Positions 32,101-38,172 of a stretch of DNA of 38,810 nt are shown here, piece by piece (positions within the stretch are counted from its first letter, which is position 1; each line of letters begins with the position of its first letter). The translations under genes and the position numbers were made by a program. The stretch covers positions 1 through 38,810 of the forward strand of contig NZ_JAFEXF010000055.1 of NCBI RefSeq assembly GCF_016905445.1, written 5' to 3'. Source of the stretch: Streptomyces sp. G44. Lineage in GTDB: Bacteria > Actinomycetota > Actinomycetes > Streptomycetales > Streptomycetaceae. The notes beneath the pieces are model-generated. The model searched no databases and was not told where the DNA came from. It saw only the letters and a program-made list of their open reading frames with translations.

Positions 32101-33930
32101 GTGCCCTTCCAGTCGGGGCGCGTCGGTGGCCGCCGGCCCGGCGCCGCCGACCCGACGGCGCTCGCGCCCTGGGCCGACTCCCTGGACTGGTCGGCGCTGG
32201 GGCGCGCCTCCCTCGTGAAGCCGAAGGCCGAGGCCCGCGAGGAGGAGGAGATCACCGACCTGAAGGTCCTGGTCGACACCGTCATCGAAGCCAACCGCAC
32301 CCTCGGCATCCCCGCCCAGCACAGCCCGTGGCTGCCCGCGCTCGGTGAGACCCTGCTGCTCGACGAGATCCCGCTCCCCGCGGCCCGCACGGCGCCCGGC
32401 TCCCTCGCGCCCGCCCCGTACGGCGTCGAGGACCTGCCCGCCGACCAGGCGCGCCGCCCGGTCGTCGTGGACTTCGCGACCTTCGGCCACCTGATGATCG
32501 GCGGTGCCCCGCGCTCGGGCCGCTCGCAGGTGCTGCGGACGATCGCGGGCTCCCTCGCGCGTACGCACTCCAGCGCCGACGTCCACCTGTACGGCATCGA
32601 CTGCGGCAACGGCGCGCTGAACGCCCTGACGCGGCTGCCGCACTGCGGTGCCGTCGTCGGCCGCAACCAGACCGAGCGGGTCGTGCGGCTCATCAACCGG
32701 CTCAAGGGGGAACTCAGCCGCCGCCAGGACCTGTTGGCCGACAAGGGGTACGCGGACATCGGCGAGCAGCGCGCCGACGCCGCCGAGGACGAGCGGCTGC
32801 CGCACCTCGTCGTGCTCCTCGACCGGTGGGAGGGCTGGCTGCCCACGCTCGGTGAGATCGACCACGGCTCGCTCACCGACGAGATCACCACGATCATGCG
32901 CGAGGGCGGAAGCGTCGGCCTCCACATGGTGATGACGGGCGACCGGCAGATCCTGCTGGGCCGCATCTCCTCCCTCACCGAGGACAAGTACGGCCTGCGG
33001 CTCGCGGACCGCTCCGACTTCTCGATGCTCGGCATCCCCGCCCGCAAGGTCCCCGAGGAGATCCCGCCGGGCCGCGCCTTCCGCAACGAGACGGGCACGG
33101 AGACGCAGTTCGCGCTGCTCTGCGACGACGTCACCGGCCAGGGGCAGGCCGCCGCGCTCGCCGCGATCGGCGAACAGGCCGCGGCCCGCGACGCGGACGT
33201 GCCGCGCCACCGCCGCCCGTTCCGCGTGGACACGCTGCCGAGCCGCATCACGTTCGAGGAGGCGTGGGAGCTGCGCGACCCGGAGGCCTCGCGTTCCAAG
33301 CTGTGGGCGCTGGTGGGCATCGGCGGCGACGAGGTCATGGGATACGGCCCCGACCTCGCGGAGGGCGTGCCCGCATTCGTCGTCGCGGGCCCGGCCAAGT
33401 CGGGGCGCTCCACGGTGCTGATGAACATGGCGCGGTCGTTCCGCGCCCAGGGCGTACGCCTCGTCGTCGCCGCCCCGCGCCAGTCGCCGCTGCGGGAACT
33501 GGAGGGCACGGAAGGCGTCTTGAAGGTCTTCACCGGGGACGACATCGACGAGGACGAGTTCGAGGAGCTGATCGAGGAGGCGGACGCGTCCCGGGAGGAC
33601 CCCGTGGCCGTCCTGATCGACGACGCCGAGCTGCTGGAGGACGCCGACGCGGCGAGCCAGTTCAAGCGGATCATCCAGCGCGGCACCGACCAGGGCCTCG
33701 CGCTGGTCCTCGCCGGGGACGAGGAGGACGTGTGCAGCGGCTTCTCGGGCTGGCAGGTCGACGCGAAGAAGGGCCGCCGCGGCATCCTGCTCTCCCCGCA
33801 GGACAGCTCCAGCGGCGACCTCATCGGGCTGCGGATCTCGCGCAGCGTGGTCGGCGGCCCGGTCGCTCCCGGCAAGGGGATGCTGCACCTGGGCACCGGC
33901 GAGGTGCAGACGGTGACCACCCCTCTCTGA
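29137..33930 (+). CDS. EssC/EccC-like FtsK/SpoIIIE type VII secretion ATPase
   Basis: 1597 residues from GTG 29137, with GGGGAGG 6 nt upstream. 1-85 looks like a ubiquitin/YukD-like fold; 105-275 is FHA-like (VGRFDIG near 122), split by a highly charged Lys/Arg/Glu insert (about 180-233). Membrane helices lie at 303-345. Three ATPase domains follow. Domain 1 is intact: Walker A GTTGSGKS at 786-793 and Walker B LLIVIDEFA. Domain 2 has GGAPRSGRS (1122-1130, Arg for Lys) and LLDRW; domain 3 has GPAKSGRS (1418-1425) and LIDDAEL, both lacking the catalytic Glu. This matches type VII motors, where the later domains bind substrate. It is likely the motor for the chassis proteins. Confidence 0.92.
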   Translation: MHLTLTVVDPFGGGSADVVLDADPESTVRDIAVELARQVGHSGAQVIPIGHGQPTPAGGAPMIYVDGYAVDPAATVVTSPLREGAVVSLDDPAGCLPGEPSGLVELRVAGGPSAGSVHRLGVGRFDIGSGPASYVRIDDPEMPARALTLSVATDGTCQATLHGQEKDKEGVTLDGEPFGVEKEEPEPTGETPPEGESKKDRKAREKREKRERKEWKERREARAKARAKGRLDTVPWPLGAQIALGNTLLELTRYSPPNAALKWSEDGAGLDYNRPPRLRPPERQTTFRLPSPPREFEARPLPWLMALFPLVGAVVAAMIFNRWYYLIMAALSPVMLFGNYFMDKKHGRKSHAKQVKEYKETKARIEKDARDALVAERMDRRAAIPDPATVLALGTGPRTRLWERRRTDADHLLIRVGTGRLPSEVVLDDPEKDDHRRQVTWHIEDAPVALPLKGLGVIGIAGPDDCATALGRWAVAQAATLHSPMDVQFYVLTENSARQGWDWVRWLPHARPSGGQDINVLIGTDAETVGARIGELTQILDARLKALEENKGQGANFADPDIVVVWDGARRLRSLPGVVRLLREGPSVGVYALCLDTEERFLPGECLAFVVAEPKPRELTGPPAAPGHALTAPPGTPPGQQAPQASRGGVPRPPAGGGFPSFQAWHRTETDPGRGDAPRELRLRVEMAGAERLTDVRPDFVSPSWCLRLARAVSPLRDISGETEDSALPASSRLLDVLQLEPPTPGAIMARWQAGGQSTMAVIGESYDGPFGIDMRKDGPHGLIAGTTGSGKSELLQTIVAALAVANTPENMTFVLVDYKGGSAFKDCVKLPHTVGMVTDLDAHLVERALESLGAELKRREHILADADAKDIEDYQDLVRRDPSHAPVPRLLIVIDEFASMVRDLPDFVTGLVNIAQRGRSLGIHLLLATQRPSGVVSPEIRANTNLRIALRVTDGGESSDVIDSPEAGHISKNTPGRAYVRLGHASLVPFQSGRVGGRRPGAADPTALAPWADSLDWSALGRASLVKPKAEAREEEEITDLKVLVDTVIEANRTLGIPAQHSPWLPALGETLLLDEIPLPAARTAPGSLAPAPYGVEDLPADQARRPVVVDFATFGHLMIGGAPRSGRSQVLRTIAGSLARTHSSADVHLYGIDCGNGALNALTRLPHCGAVVGRNQTERVVRLINRLKGELSRRQDLLADKGYADIGEQRADAAEDERLPHLVVLLDRWEGWLPTLGEIDHGSLTDEITTIMREGGSVGLHMVMTGDRQILLGRISSLTEDKYGLRLADRSDFSMLGIPARKVPEEIPPGRAFRNETGTETQFALLCDDVTGQGQAAALAAIGEQAAARDADVPRHRRPFRVDTLPSRITFEEAWELRDPEASRSKLWALVGIGGDEVMGYGPDLAEGVPAFVVAGPAKSGRSTVLMNMARSFRAQGVRLVVAAPRQSPLRELEGTEGVLKVFTGDDIDEDEFEELIEEADASREDPVAVLIDDAELLEDADAASQFKRIIQRGTDQGLALVLAGDEEDVCSGFSGWQVDAKKGRRGILLSPQDSSSGDLIGLRISRSVVGGPVAPGKGMLHLGTGEVQTVTTPL

Positions 33931-33945
33931 TCCCGGGGCGCGCGT

Positions 33946-35532
33946 TCACTTCCTCCGGGTCAGCCGCGCCTTCGGATCCCCCGCGTCCGGATCGTCCGAC
34001 GTGTAGCGGAGGGTCTTGCCGTCGGGGCGCAGGCGGACCGTGTGGCGCGTCTGCGCGCACTGGCCGCCGTTGGTCCCGGCTCCCCGGCCCGTCGCCACGA
34101 GTTCCTCGGCGGAGGCCGACTTGAGGGTGAGTACGTCCGTGCAGGTGTTGCCGATCAGGTCGTGCTGGACGACCGTGCCGACCCGGTGCCCCGGCTCCGC
34201 CTGGCGCAGGGTGACCTCGAAGGTGCCGAGGGGGATCGTGCCGTCGCGCGCCGCCGCCCTGCCGCTCCACGTGCCGAGGTAGGCCGCGGGGACCCGGCCG
34301 GCGTCCGTCGCCGCCGGGGGCTGCGCTGCCCCGTCCCCGCCGCTCATGGCGTCGTCGTCGTTCCTCAGCGCCCCGAGGACGAACACCGTGCCCACCGTGA
34401 CCGCGGCCAGCGCCCCGGCCACGGCGAGCGCCACCGTGCAACTCACCCTGCGCCCGCGCCCGTCCGGCCCTTCGGGTACGGAGGCGGCGGCCACGGAGAC
34501 GGAGAGCCGGCCGGGCGGGGCGGGCGCTTCGTCGGCGGGCGGGGGAGGAGCCGCGTACGCAGGGTCCGGCGGCCCGAACACCCCCTGGCCGGACGGGGAG
34601 TCGAACGCCACCGGTCCCGAGGAGGCCTCCCCCGCCCCCGTGTCCAGGTCCAGCAGCCGCACCGCGCTGCGGCTCACCCGCTCCACCACCGGCCCCGGCA
34701 GCCACCCGGCCGCCACGAGCGGGGCGGCACCCCCGGGGGCGAGGCGGCGGGCCAGCTCGCCGGGGGCGGGGCGGGCGACCGGGTCCTTGGCGAGGCAGGC
34801 GGCGGCGAGCTCCCGTACGTCACCGTCGAGCGCGCCCAGCTCCGGTTCCTCGTGGACGACCTTGTAGAGCAGCGCGGCCGACGAGTCGCCGGAGAAGGGC
34901 GGCCGCCCCGTCGCCGCGTGAACCAGGACGGCTCCCAGGGAGAAGACGTCCGCGGCGCCCGTGACGCCCTTGCCGAGGATCTGCTCGGGCGCCATGTGAC
35001 CGGGCGAGCCGACGGAGACGCCGGTGGCGGTGAGCGAGGCCGTGCCGTCCGTGGCGCGGGCGATGCCGAAGTCGATGAGGCGCGGCCCGTCGAGGGTGAG
35101 CAGGACGTTCGACGGTTTCACGTCGCGGTGCACGAGCCCGAGGCCGTGGACGTGCGCCAGCGCCTCGGCGAGGCCCGCGCCGAGGACGCGTACGGAGTGG
35201 GCGGGCAGCGGGCCGCCCTCGCGGACCGCCTCGGTGAGCGAGGGCCCGGCCGCGTACCCCGTGGCGACCCACGGCACGGCGGCCTCGGGGTCGGCGTCCA
35301 GCACGGGCGCCGTCCAGTCGCCGCCGACCAGCCGGGCGGCCGCGACCTCGTTCCGGAAGCGGGCGCGGAACTCCTCGTCGAGGGCGAGGTGCGGGTGCAC
35401 GATCTTGACCGCGACGGTACGGCCGCCCTCGCTGCGGCCCAGATAGACCCGGCCCATGCCGCCGGAACCGAGCCGGCCGAGCAGCCGGTAGGGACCGATC
35501 GCGGTGGGTTCGCCGGCTTCGAGCGGACGCAT
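33946..35532 (-). CDS. Transmembrane Ser/Thr protein kinase with extracellular sensor
   Basis: 528 residues. The kinase domain (14-265) has LGSGGMGRVY, Lys43 in AVKIV, HRDVKPSN (Asp137), DFG (154-156) and APE (181-183), all catalytic residues present. A Pro/Ala-rich linker leads to one membrane helix at 365-389 and an extracellular domain (about 415-528) that begins AYLGTWSGRA and has two cysteines (NTC and GQC). The YLGTWxG start recalls lipocalin-like beta barrels, which suggests small-molecule or lipid sensing. ATG 35532 has GGGGAGGGG upstream. It converges on the FHA-containing secretion ATPase, so phosphorylation control of secretion is plausible. Confidence 0.92.
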   Translation of the reverse strand: MRPLEAGEPTAIGPYRLLGRLGSGGMGRVYLGRSEGGRTVAVKIVHPHLALDEEFRARFRNEVAAARLVGGDWTAPVLDADPEAAVPWVATGYAAGPSLTEAVREGGPLPAHSVRVLGAGLAEALAHVHGLGLVHRDVKPSNVLLTLDGPRLIDFGIARATDGTASLTATGVSVGSPGHMAPEQILGKGVTGAADVFSLGAVLVHAATGRPPFSGDSSAALLYKVVHEEPELGALDGDVRELAAACLAKDPVARPAPGELARRLAPGGAAPLVAAGWLPGPVVERVSRSAVRLLDLDTGAGEASSGPVAFDSPSGQGVFGPPDPAYAAPPPPADEAPAPPGRLSVSVAAASVPEGPDGRGRRVSCTVALAVAGALAAVTVGTVFVLGALRNDDDAMSGGDGAAQPPAATDAGRVPAAYLGTWSGRAAARDGTIPLGTFEVTLRQAEPGHRVGTVVQHDLIGNTCTDVLTLKSASAEELVATGRGAGTNGGQCAQTRHTVRLRPDGKTLRYTSDDPDAGDPKARLTRRK

Positions 35533-35930
35533 GACGTTGCCCCTCCCCCCAGGCGCGCCTGACCACTGCGGATCAGCGTAGTGCCCGACCGGCGCGGGCA
35601 GCGGCCCCGCACGCATTCCCGCCGACGGCCGCGCCGGACGGCGGTCACAGCCGCCCCACCAATTGCCGTCCGCCGTTCATCGGGGCGATACCGGTGCGCA
35701 ATCCGGACGCCGGGGACCATTCGAATCCGGACACCGAGAACGTCCGCGGACATCGAGAGCCGGCGAGAGCCGGTCGGAACTATCCGGGGCTGTCGAGAGC
35801 CGCCGAGAAGTATCGGGAGCTGTCGACAGCTATCGCGAGCCATTGCGAGCCATTGCGAAACGGCCGTGTCGTGATATTCCCCGGTGAACGGTGCGCGCCG
35901 CCGGGACCGGCCGGGGGCCGGAGACCCGGG
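35533..35930. other. Intergenic region with iterated short repeats
   Basis: 398 bp between mqnA (ends 35931) and the kinase start. No gene is supported. The stretch 35752-35865 is built of degenerate 10-11 bp units around GAGAGCC and GCGAGCC, and contains a 14-bp palindrome at 35818-35831 (AGCTGTCGACAGCT). The kinase promoter should also lie here. Confidence 0.6.
35752..35865. repeat. Degenerate 10-11 bp iterated repeats
   Basis: GCGAGCCATT occurs twice in exact tandem at 35835-35844 and 35845-35854, followed by GCGAAACGGC. Upstream, GAGAGCCGG occurs twice 10 bp apart and GAGAGCCG again, with related TATCGGGAGC and TATCGCGAGC. The period is close to one helical turn. Confidence 0.55.
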
Positions 35931-36833
35931 TCAGGCTCCCAGCAGCCGTACCTCGACGTCCGCCGGGAACCCCGTCGTCGGGCCGACCCGGCGGGCGAAC
36001 TCCGCGACGCCCTCCAGCTGCGCGGCGCCGAAACGGAAGTCCAGCGTCGTGAAGTACCGCTCCAGGATGCCGGCGTCGAAGGACTCCCAGCGGGCGGCCT
36101 GCTCGGCGACCTTCGTGACCTCCTCGAGGGAGAGGTCACGGGAGGAGAGGAAGGCCTGGTGCACCTGGCGCACCACCTCCGGCTCACGCGCCGCGTAGTC
36201 GCGCCGGGCGGCCCAGACGGCGAAGACGAACGGCAGCCCCGTCCACTCCTTCCACATCTGGCCCAGGTCGTGCACGGCGAGCCCGAGCCGGGGCGCGTCG
36301 ATCAGGTTCGCGCGCAGCGCGGCGTCGCCGATGAGGACGGCGGCGTCCGCCTCCCGCATCATCAGGCCCAGGTCGGGCGGGCAGGAGTAGTAGTCGGGCT
36401 GTACGCCGTACCGCTCGGCGAGCAGCAGCTGCGCGAGCCGCACGGACGTGCGCGAGGTCGAGCCGAGCGCGACGCGCGCCCCGTCCAGCCGGTCCAGCGG
36501 CACCTGCGAGACGATCACGCAGGACATGACGGGGCCGTCGCAGCCGACCGCGAGGTCGGGGAAGGCGACGAGGTCGTCCGCGTTCCTGAGGAACTCGACG
36601 AGGGTGACGGGGGCGATGTCGAGCTCGCCCCGCACCACCTGTTCGCTGAGCTTCTCGGGGGTGTCCTTGGTCAGCTCGAAGTCGAGGAGCGTCCCGGTCC
36701 GTGCGAGTCCCCAGTACAGGGGCATGCAGTTCAGGAACTGGATGTGGCCGACGCGCGGCCGGGGAGTGCGACGGAAGTCGGGCAGCTGTTCGGCGCCTGC
36801 CCCCGCGAAGGCGCTCAGGGGAGAATTGTCCAC
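35931..36833 (-). CDS. mqnA: Chorismate dehydratase MqnA
   Basis: A 300-residue enzyme that converts chorismate to 3-enolpyruvoylbenzoate, the first step of the futalosine menaquinone route. The periplasmic-binding-protein-like fold shows RVGHIQFLNCMPLYWGL at the start, LDIAPVTLVEFLRNADD, the substrate-loop segment LGSTSRTSVRLAQLLL, and LIGDAALRA, all typical. The GTG at 36833 gives a short variable N-terminus; the Shine-Dalgarno is weak. It is divergent from the cold-shock gene. The pathway partner mqnC is at 536-1750. Confidence 0.93.
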   Translation of the reverse strand: MDNSPLSAFAGAGAEQLPDFRRTPRPRVGHIQFLNCMPLYWGLARTGTLLDFELTKDTPEKLSEQVVRGELDIAPVTLVEFLRNADDLVAFPDLAVGCDGPVMSCVIVSQVPLDRLDGARVALGSTSRTSVRLAQLLLAERYGVQPDYYSCPPDLGLMMREADAAVLIGDAALRANLIDAPRLGLAVHDLGQMWKEWTGLPFVFAVWAARRDYAAREPEVVRQVHQAFLSSRDLSLEEVTKVAEQAARWESFDAGILERYFTTLDFRFGAAQLEGVAEFARRVGPTTGFPADVEVRLLGA

Positions 36834-36948
36834 ATCGGGGAGGCTAGCCCCCCATCCGGTACGGTGCAGGCGCCGGGTCCCTTCCGCGCCCCGTCAACCC
36901 CCTCGGGAGCGCCTTCAAACCTCCGGGTGACGTGATCTTTGCCCCCTA

Positions 36949-36976
36949 TTGCATTCCCGTGCCTGCGTGCTAAGCT
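36949..36976 (+). promoter_or_regulatory. Promoter of the cold-shock gene
   Basis: TTGCAT (36949-36954), a 16-nt spacer, and TAAGCT (36971-36976) preceded by TG (an extended -10). Transcription would start near 36983, leaving a leader of about 140 nt before the csp ATG, unusually long for so small a gene but typical of cold-shock mRNAs. Confidence 0.5.
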
Positions 36977-37011
36977 CGCCGCAAGTTGCAGTTTGGTTTC
37001 CCTTGCAGTAC

Positions 37012-37053
37012 AGAGCCTGCGGAGCATGTGACCCCGTAGGCTCTCGTCTTTTT
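37012..37053 (+). promoter_or_regulatory. Attenuator-like hairpin in the cold-shock leader
   Basis: AGAGCCTGCGG (37012-37022) pairs with CCGTAGGCTCT (37034-37044): 11 bp including one G-U, with an 11-nt loop, followed by CGTCTTTTT to 37053. This has the form of an intrinsic terminator inside the 5' leader, 70 nt before the start codon, so conditional termination or RNA sensing of temperature is suggested. Confidence 0.5.
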
Positions 37054-37123
37054 CAGACTTATGCAGTTGTTTTAACAATCGCTGGTTCTGGAGCAGGGCA
37101 ACCCTTTGGCCCAAGGAGGGCTT

Positions 37124-37327
37124 ATGGCTACCGGAACCGTGAAGTGGTTCAACGCTGAAAAGGGCTTTGGCTTCATCGCCCAGGAAGGCGGCGGCCCGGA
37201 CGTCTTCGTCCACTACTCCGCGATCAACGCGAACGGCTTCCGCTCCCTCGAGGAGAACCAGGCCGTCAGCTTCGACGTCACGCAGGGCCCGAAGGGCCCG
37301 CAGGCGGAGAACGTCACCCCGCAGTAA
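37124..37327 (+). CDS. Cold-shock protein, CspA family
   Basis: A 67-residue single OB-fold nucleic acid chaperone. RNP1 (KGFGFI, 13-18) and RNP2 (VFVHYS, 27-32) are intact, with the TVKWFNAEKGFG lead and FDVTQGPKGPQAENV ending typical of Streptomyces Csp. AAGGAGGG lies 3 nt before the ATG at 37124. The long leader with a terminator-like hairpin and two hairpins after the stop suggest strong post-transcriptional control. It is probably abundant. Confidence 0.97.
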   Translation: MATGTVKWFNAEKGFGFIAQEGGGPDVFVHYSAINANGFRSLEENQAVSFDVTQGPKGPQAENVTPQ

Positions 37328-37331
37328 TCGG

Positions 37332-37353
37332 ACGCCTCACGTGAGTGAGGCGT
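37332..37353 (+). terminator. Hairpin after the cold-shock gene
   Basis: ACGCCTCAC and GTGAGGCGT form a perfect 9-bp stem with a GTGA loop, 4 nt after the stop. No T-run follows; it may protect the 3' end, with termination at the stronger hairpin downstream. Confidence 0.55.
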
Positions 37354-37396
37354 GTGATGCTCCGGTGACTTGATCCGGACATGGATGCAGTACCCA

Positions 37397-37446
37397 AGGA
37401 GCCCTGCTCCTCCGCGCGAGCGGAGGAAGCGGGGCTCCTGCCTTTT
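37397..37446. terminator. Strong intrinsic terminator
   Basis: A 19-bp stem (one bulged A, one G-U) starting AGGAGCCC and closed by a GCGA tetraloop of GNRA type, followed by GCCTTTT. It lies between the cold-shock gene (+) and the XRE-cupin gene (-) and can serve both. Confidence 0.85.
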
Positions 37447-37454
37447 GCCCGCCG

Positions 37455-38018
37455 TCAGACGTGCTGCATGATCAGCACGAACGTCGTGCCGGGCTCCAGC
37501 GCCCGGTAGAGGTGCGGCACATCCCCCCGGTACGACATGTAGTCCCCCGCGGCAAGCTCCACCGTCTCGTCGCGCGGGCCCGCGAGCAGGCGGCCCGTGC
37601 TGATGACGAGGTGCTCCACCGAGCCCGGGATGTGCGGTTCGGACTCGCGCGCCGCCCCCGGCTCCATCGCCCCGTGGTAGATGTCGCGCCGCACGCCGGC
37701 CGGGCCCGCCGAGAGCAGGGTGCCCACGTACGGCGCGTCCTCCGCCCGCATGGAGGGGCCCTCGCCCGCGCGGATCACGGTCACCGCCGGGGCGGGCGAC
37801 TCCACGAGCACGCTGAACGGCACGCCGAGCGCCACGGCCAGCGCCCAGAGCGTCTCGATGCCGGGGTTGCCGGTGGCCGCCTCCAGCTGGGAGAGCGTGG
37901 ACTTCGCGATACCGGCGCGCTTGGCCAGTTCGGAGAGGGAGATCCCGGCCTTCGCCCGCTCGCGGCGCAGGGCCGTGGCGACCCACTCGCGCGGCAGGCG
38001 TGACCCTTCGGTCGTCAC
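37455..38018 (-). CDS. XRE-cupin transcriptional regulator
   Basis: 187 residues from GTG 38018, with AGGAG 9 nt upstream. A helix-turn-helix of XRE type lies at about 14-70 (LRRERAKAGISLSELAKRAGIAKSTLSQLE), and a cupin small-molecule domain at 110-187 (PGSVEHLVISTGRL, LAAGDYMSYRGDVPHLYRAL). Such regulators often control a neighbouring transporter or enzyme in response to a small ligand. The gene is divergent from the azlC-type permease, and an array of symmetric half-sites lies between them. A longer frame to 38132 would run through that array and is unlikely. Confidence 0.9.
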   Translation of the reverse strand: MTTEGSRLPREWVATALRRERAKAGISLSELAKRAGIAKSTLSQLEAATGNPGIETLWALAVALGVPFSVLVESPAPAVTVIRAGEGPSMRAEDAPYVGTLLSAGPAGVRRDIYHGAMEPGAARESEPHIPGSVEHLVISTGRLLAGPRDETVELAAGDYMSYRGDVPHLYRALEPGTTFVLIMQHV

Positions 38019-38064
38019 GTCGTCGGCTCCTGTATTTCCTGGCCCGGTCTTCTGGGTCCGCGAT

Positions 38065-38172
38065 CGTTCGGTACGGCGGACCGATCGTTCGCCTTGACGA
38101 ACGGCGGCCGCTCCCTCCATCCTACGACGCATGCGTTCGCCACACCGAACAGATCAATCGCCAGGCCGAACG
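38065..38172. promoter_or_regulatory. Mirror-symmetric array of six CGTTCG half-sites
   Basis: CGTTCG occurs at 38065-38070, 38086-38091 and 38134-38139; its complement CGAACG at 38098-38103, 38146-38151 (last base A) and 38167-38172. Each forward site has a mirror partner about one centre (38118.5): the coordinate sums are equal for all three pairs. Two pairs make inverted repeats with 6-bp spacers (38086-38103 and 38134-38151); the outer sites are 21 bp from the inner ones. It spans the divergent promoters and the azlC start, and is likely the operator of the XRE-cupin regulator. Confidence 0.65.

Noticed and set aside
29584..33888. A 1434-codon open frame opposite the secretion ATPase
   Set aside because: Antisense shadow; no recognisable domain, whereas the plus strand has three ATPase domains with Walker motifs.
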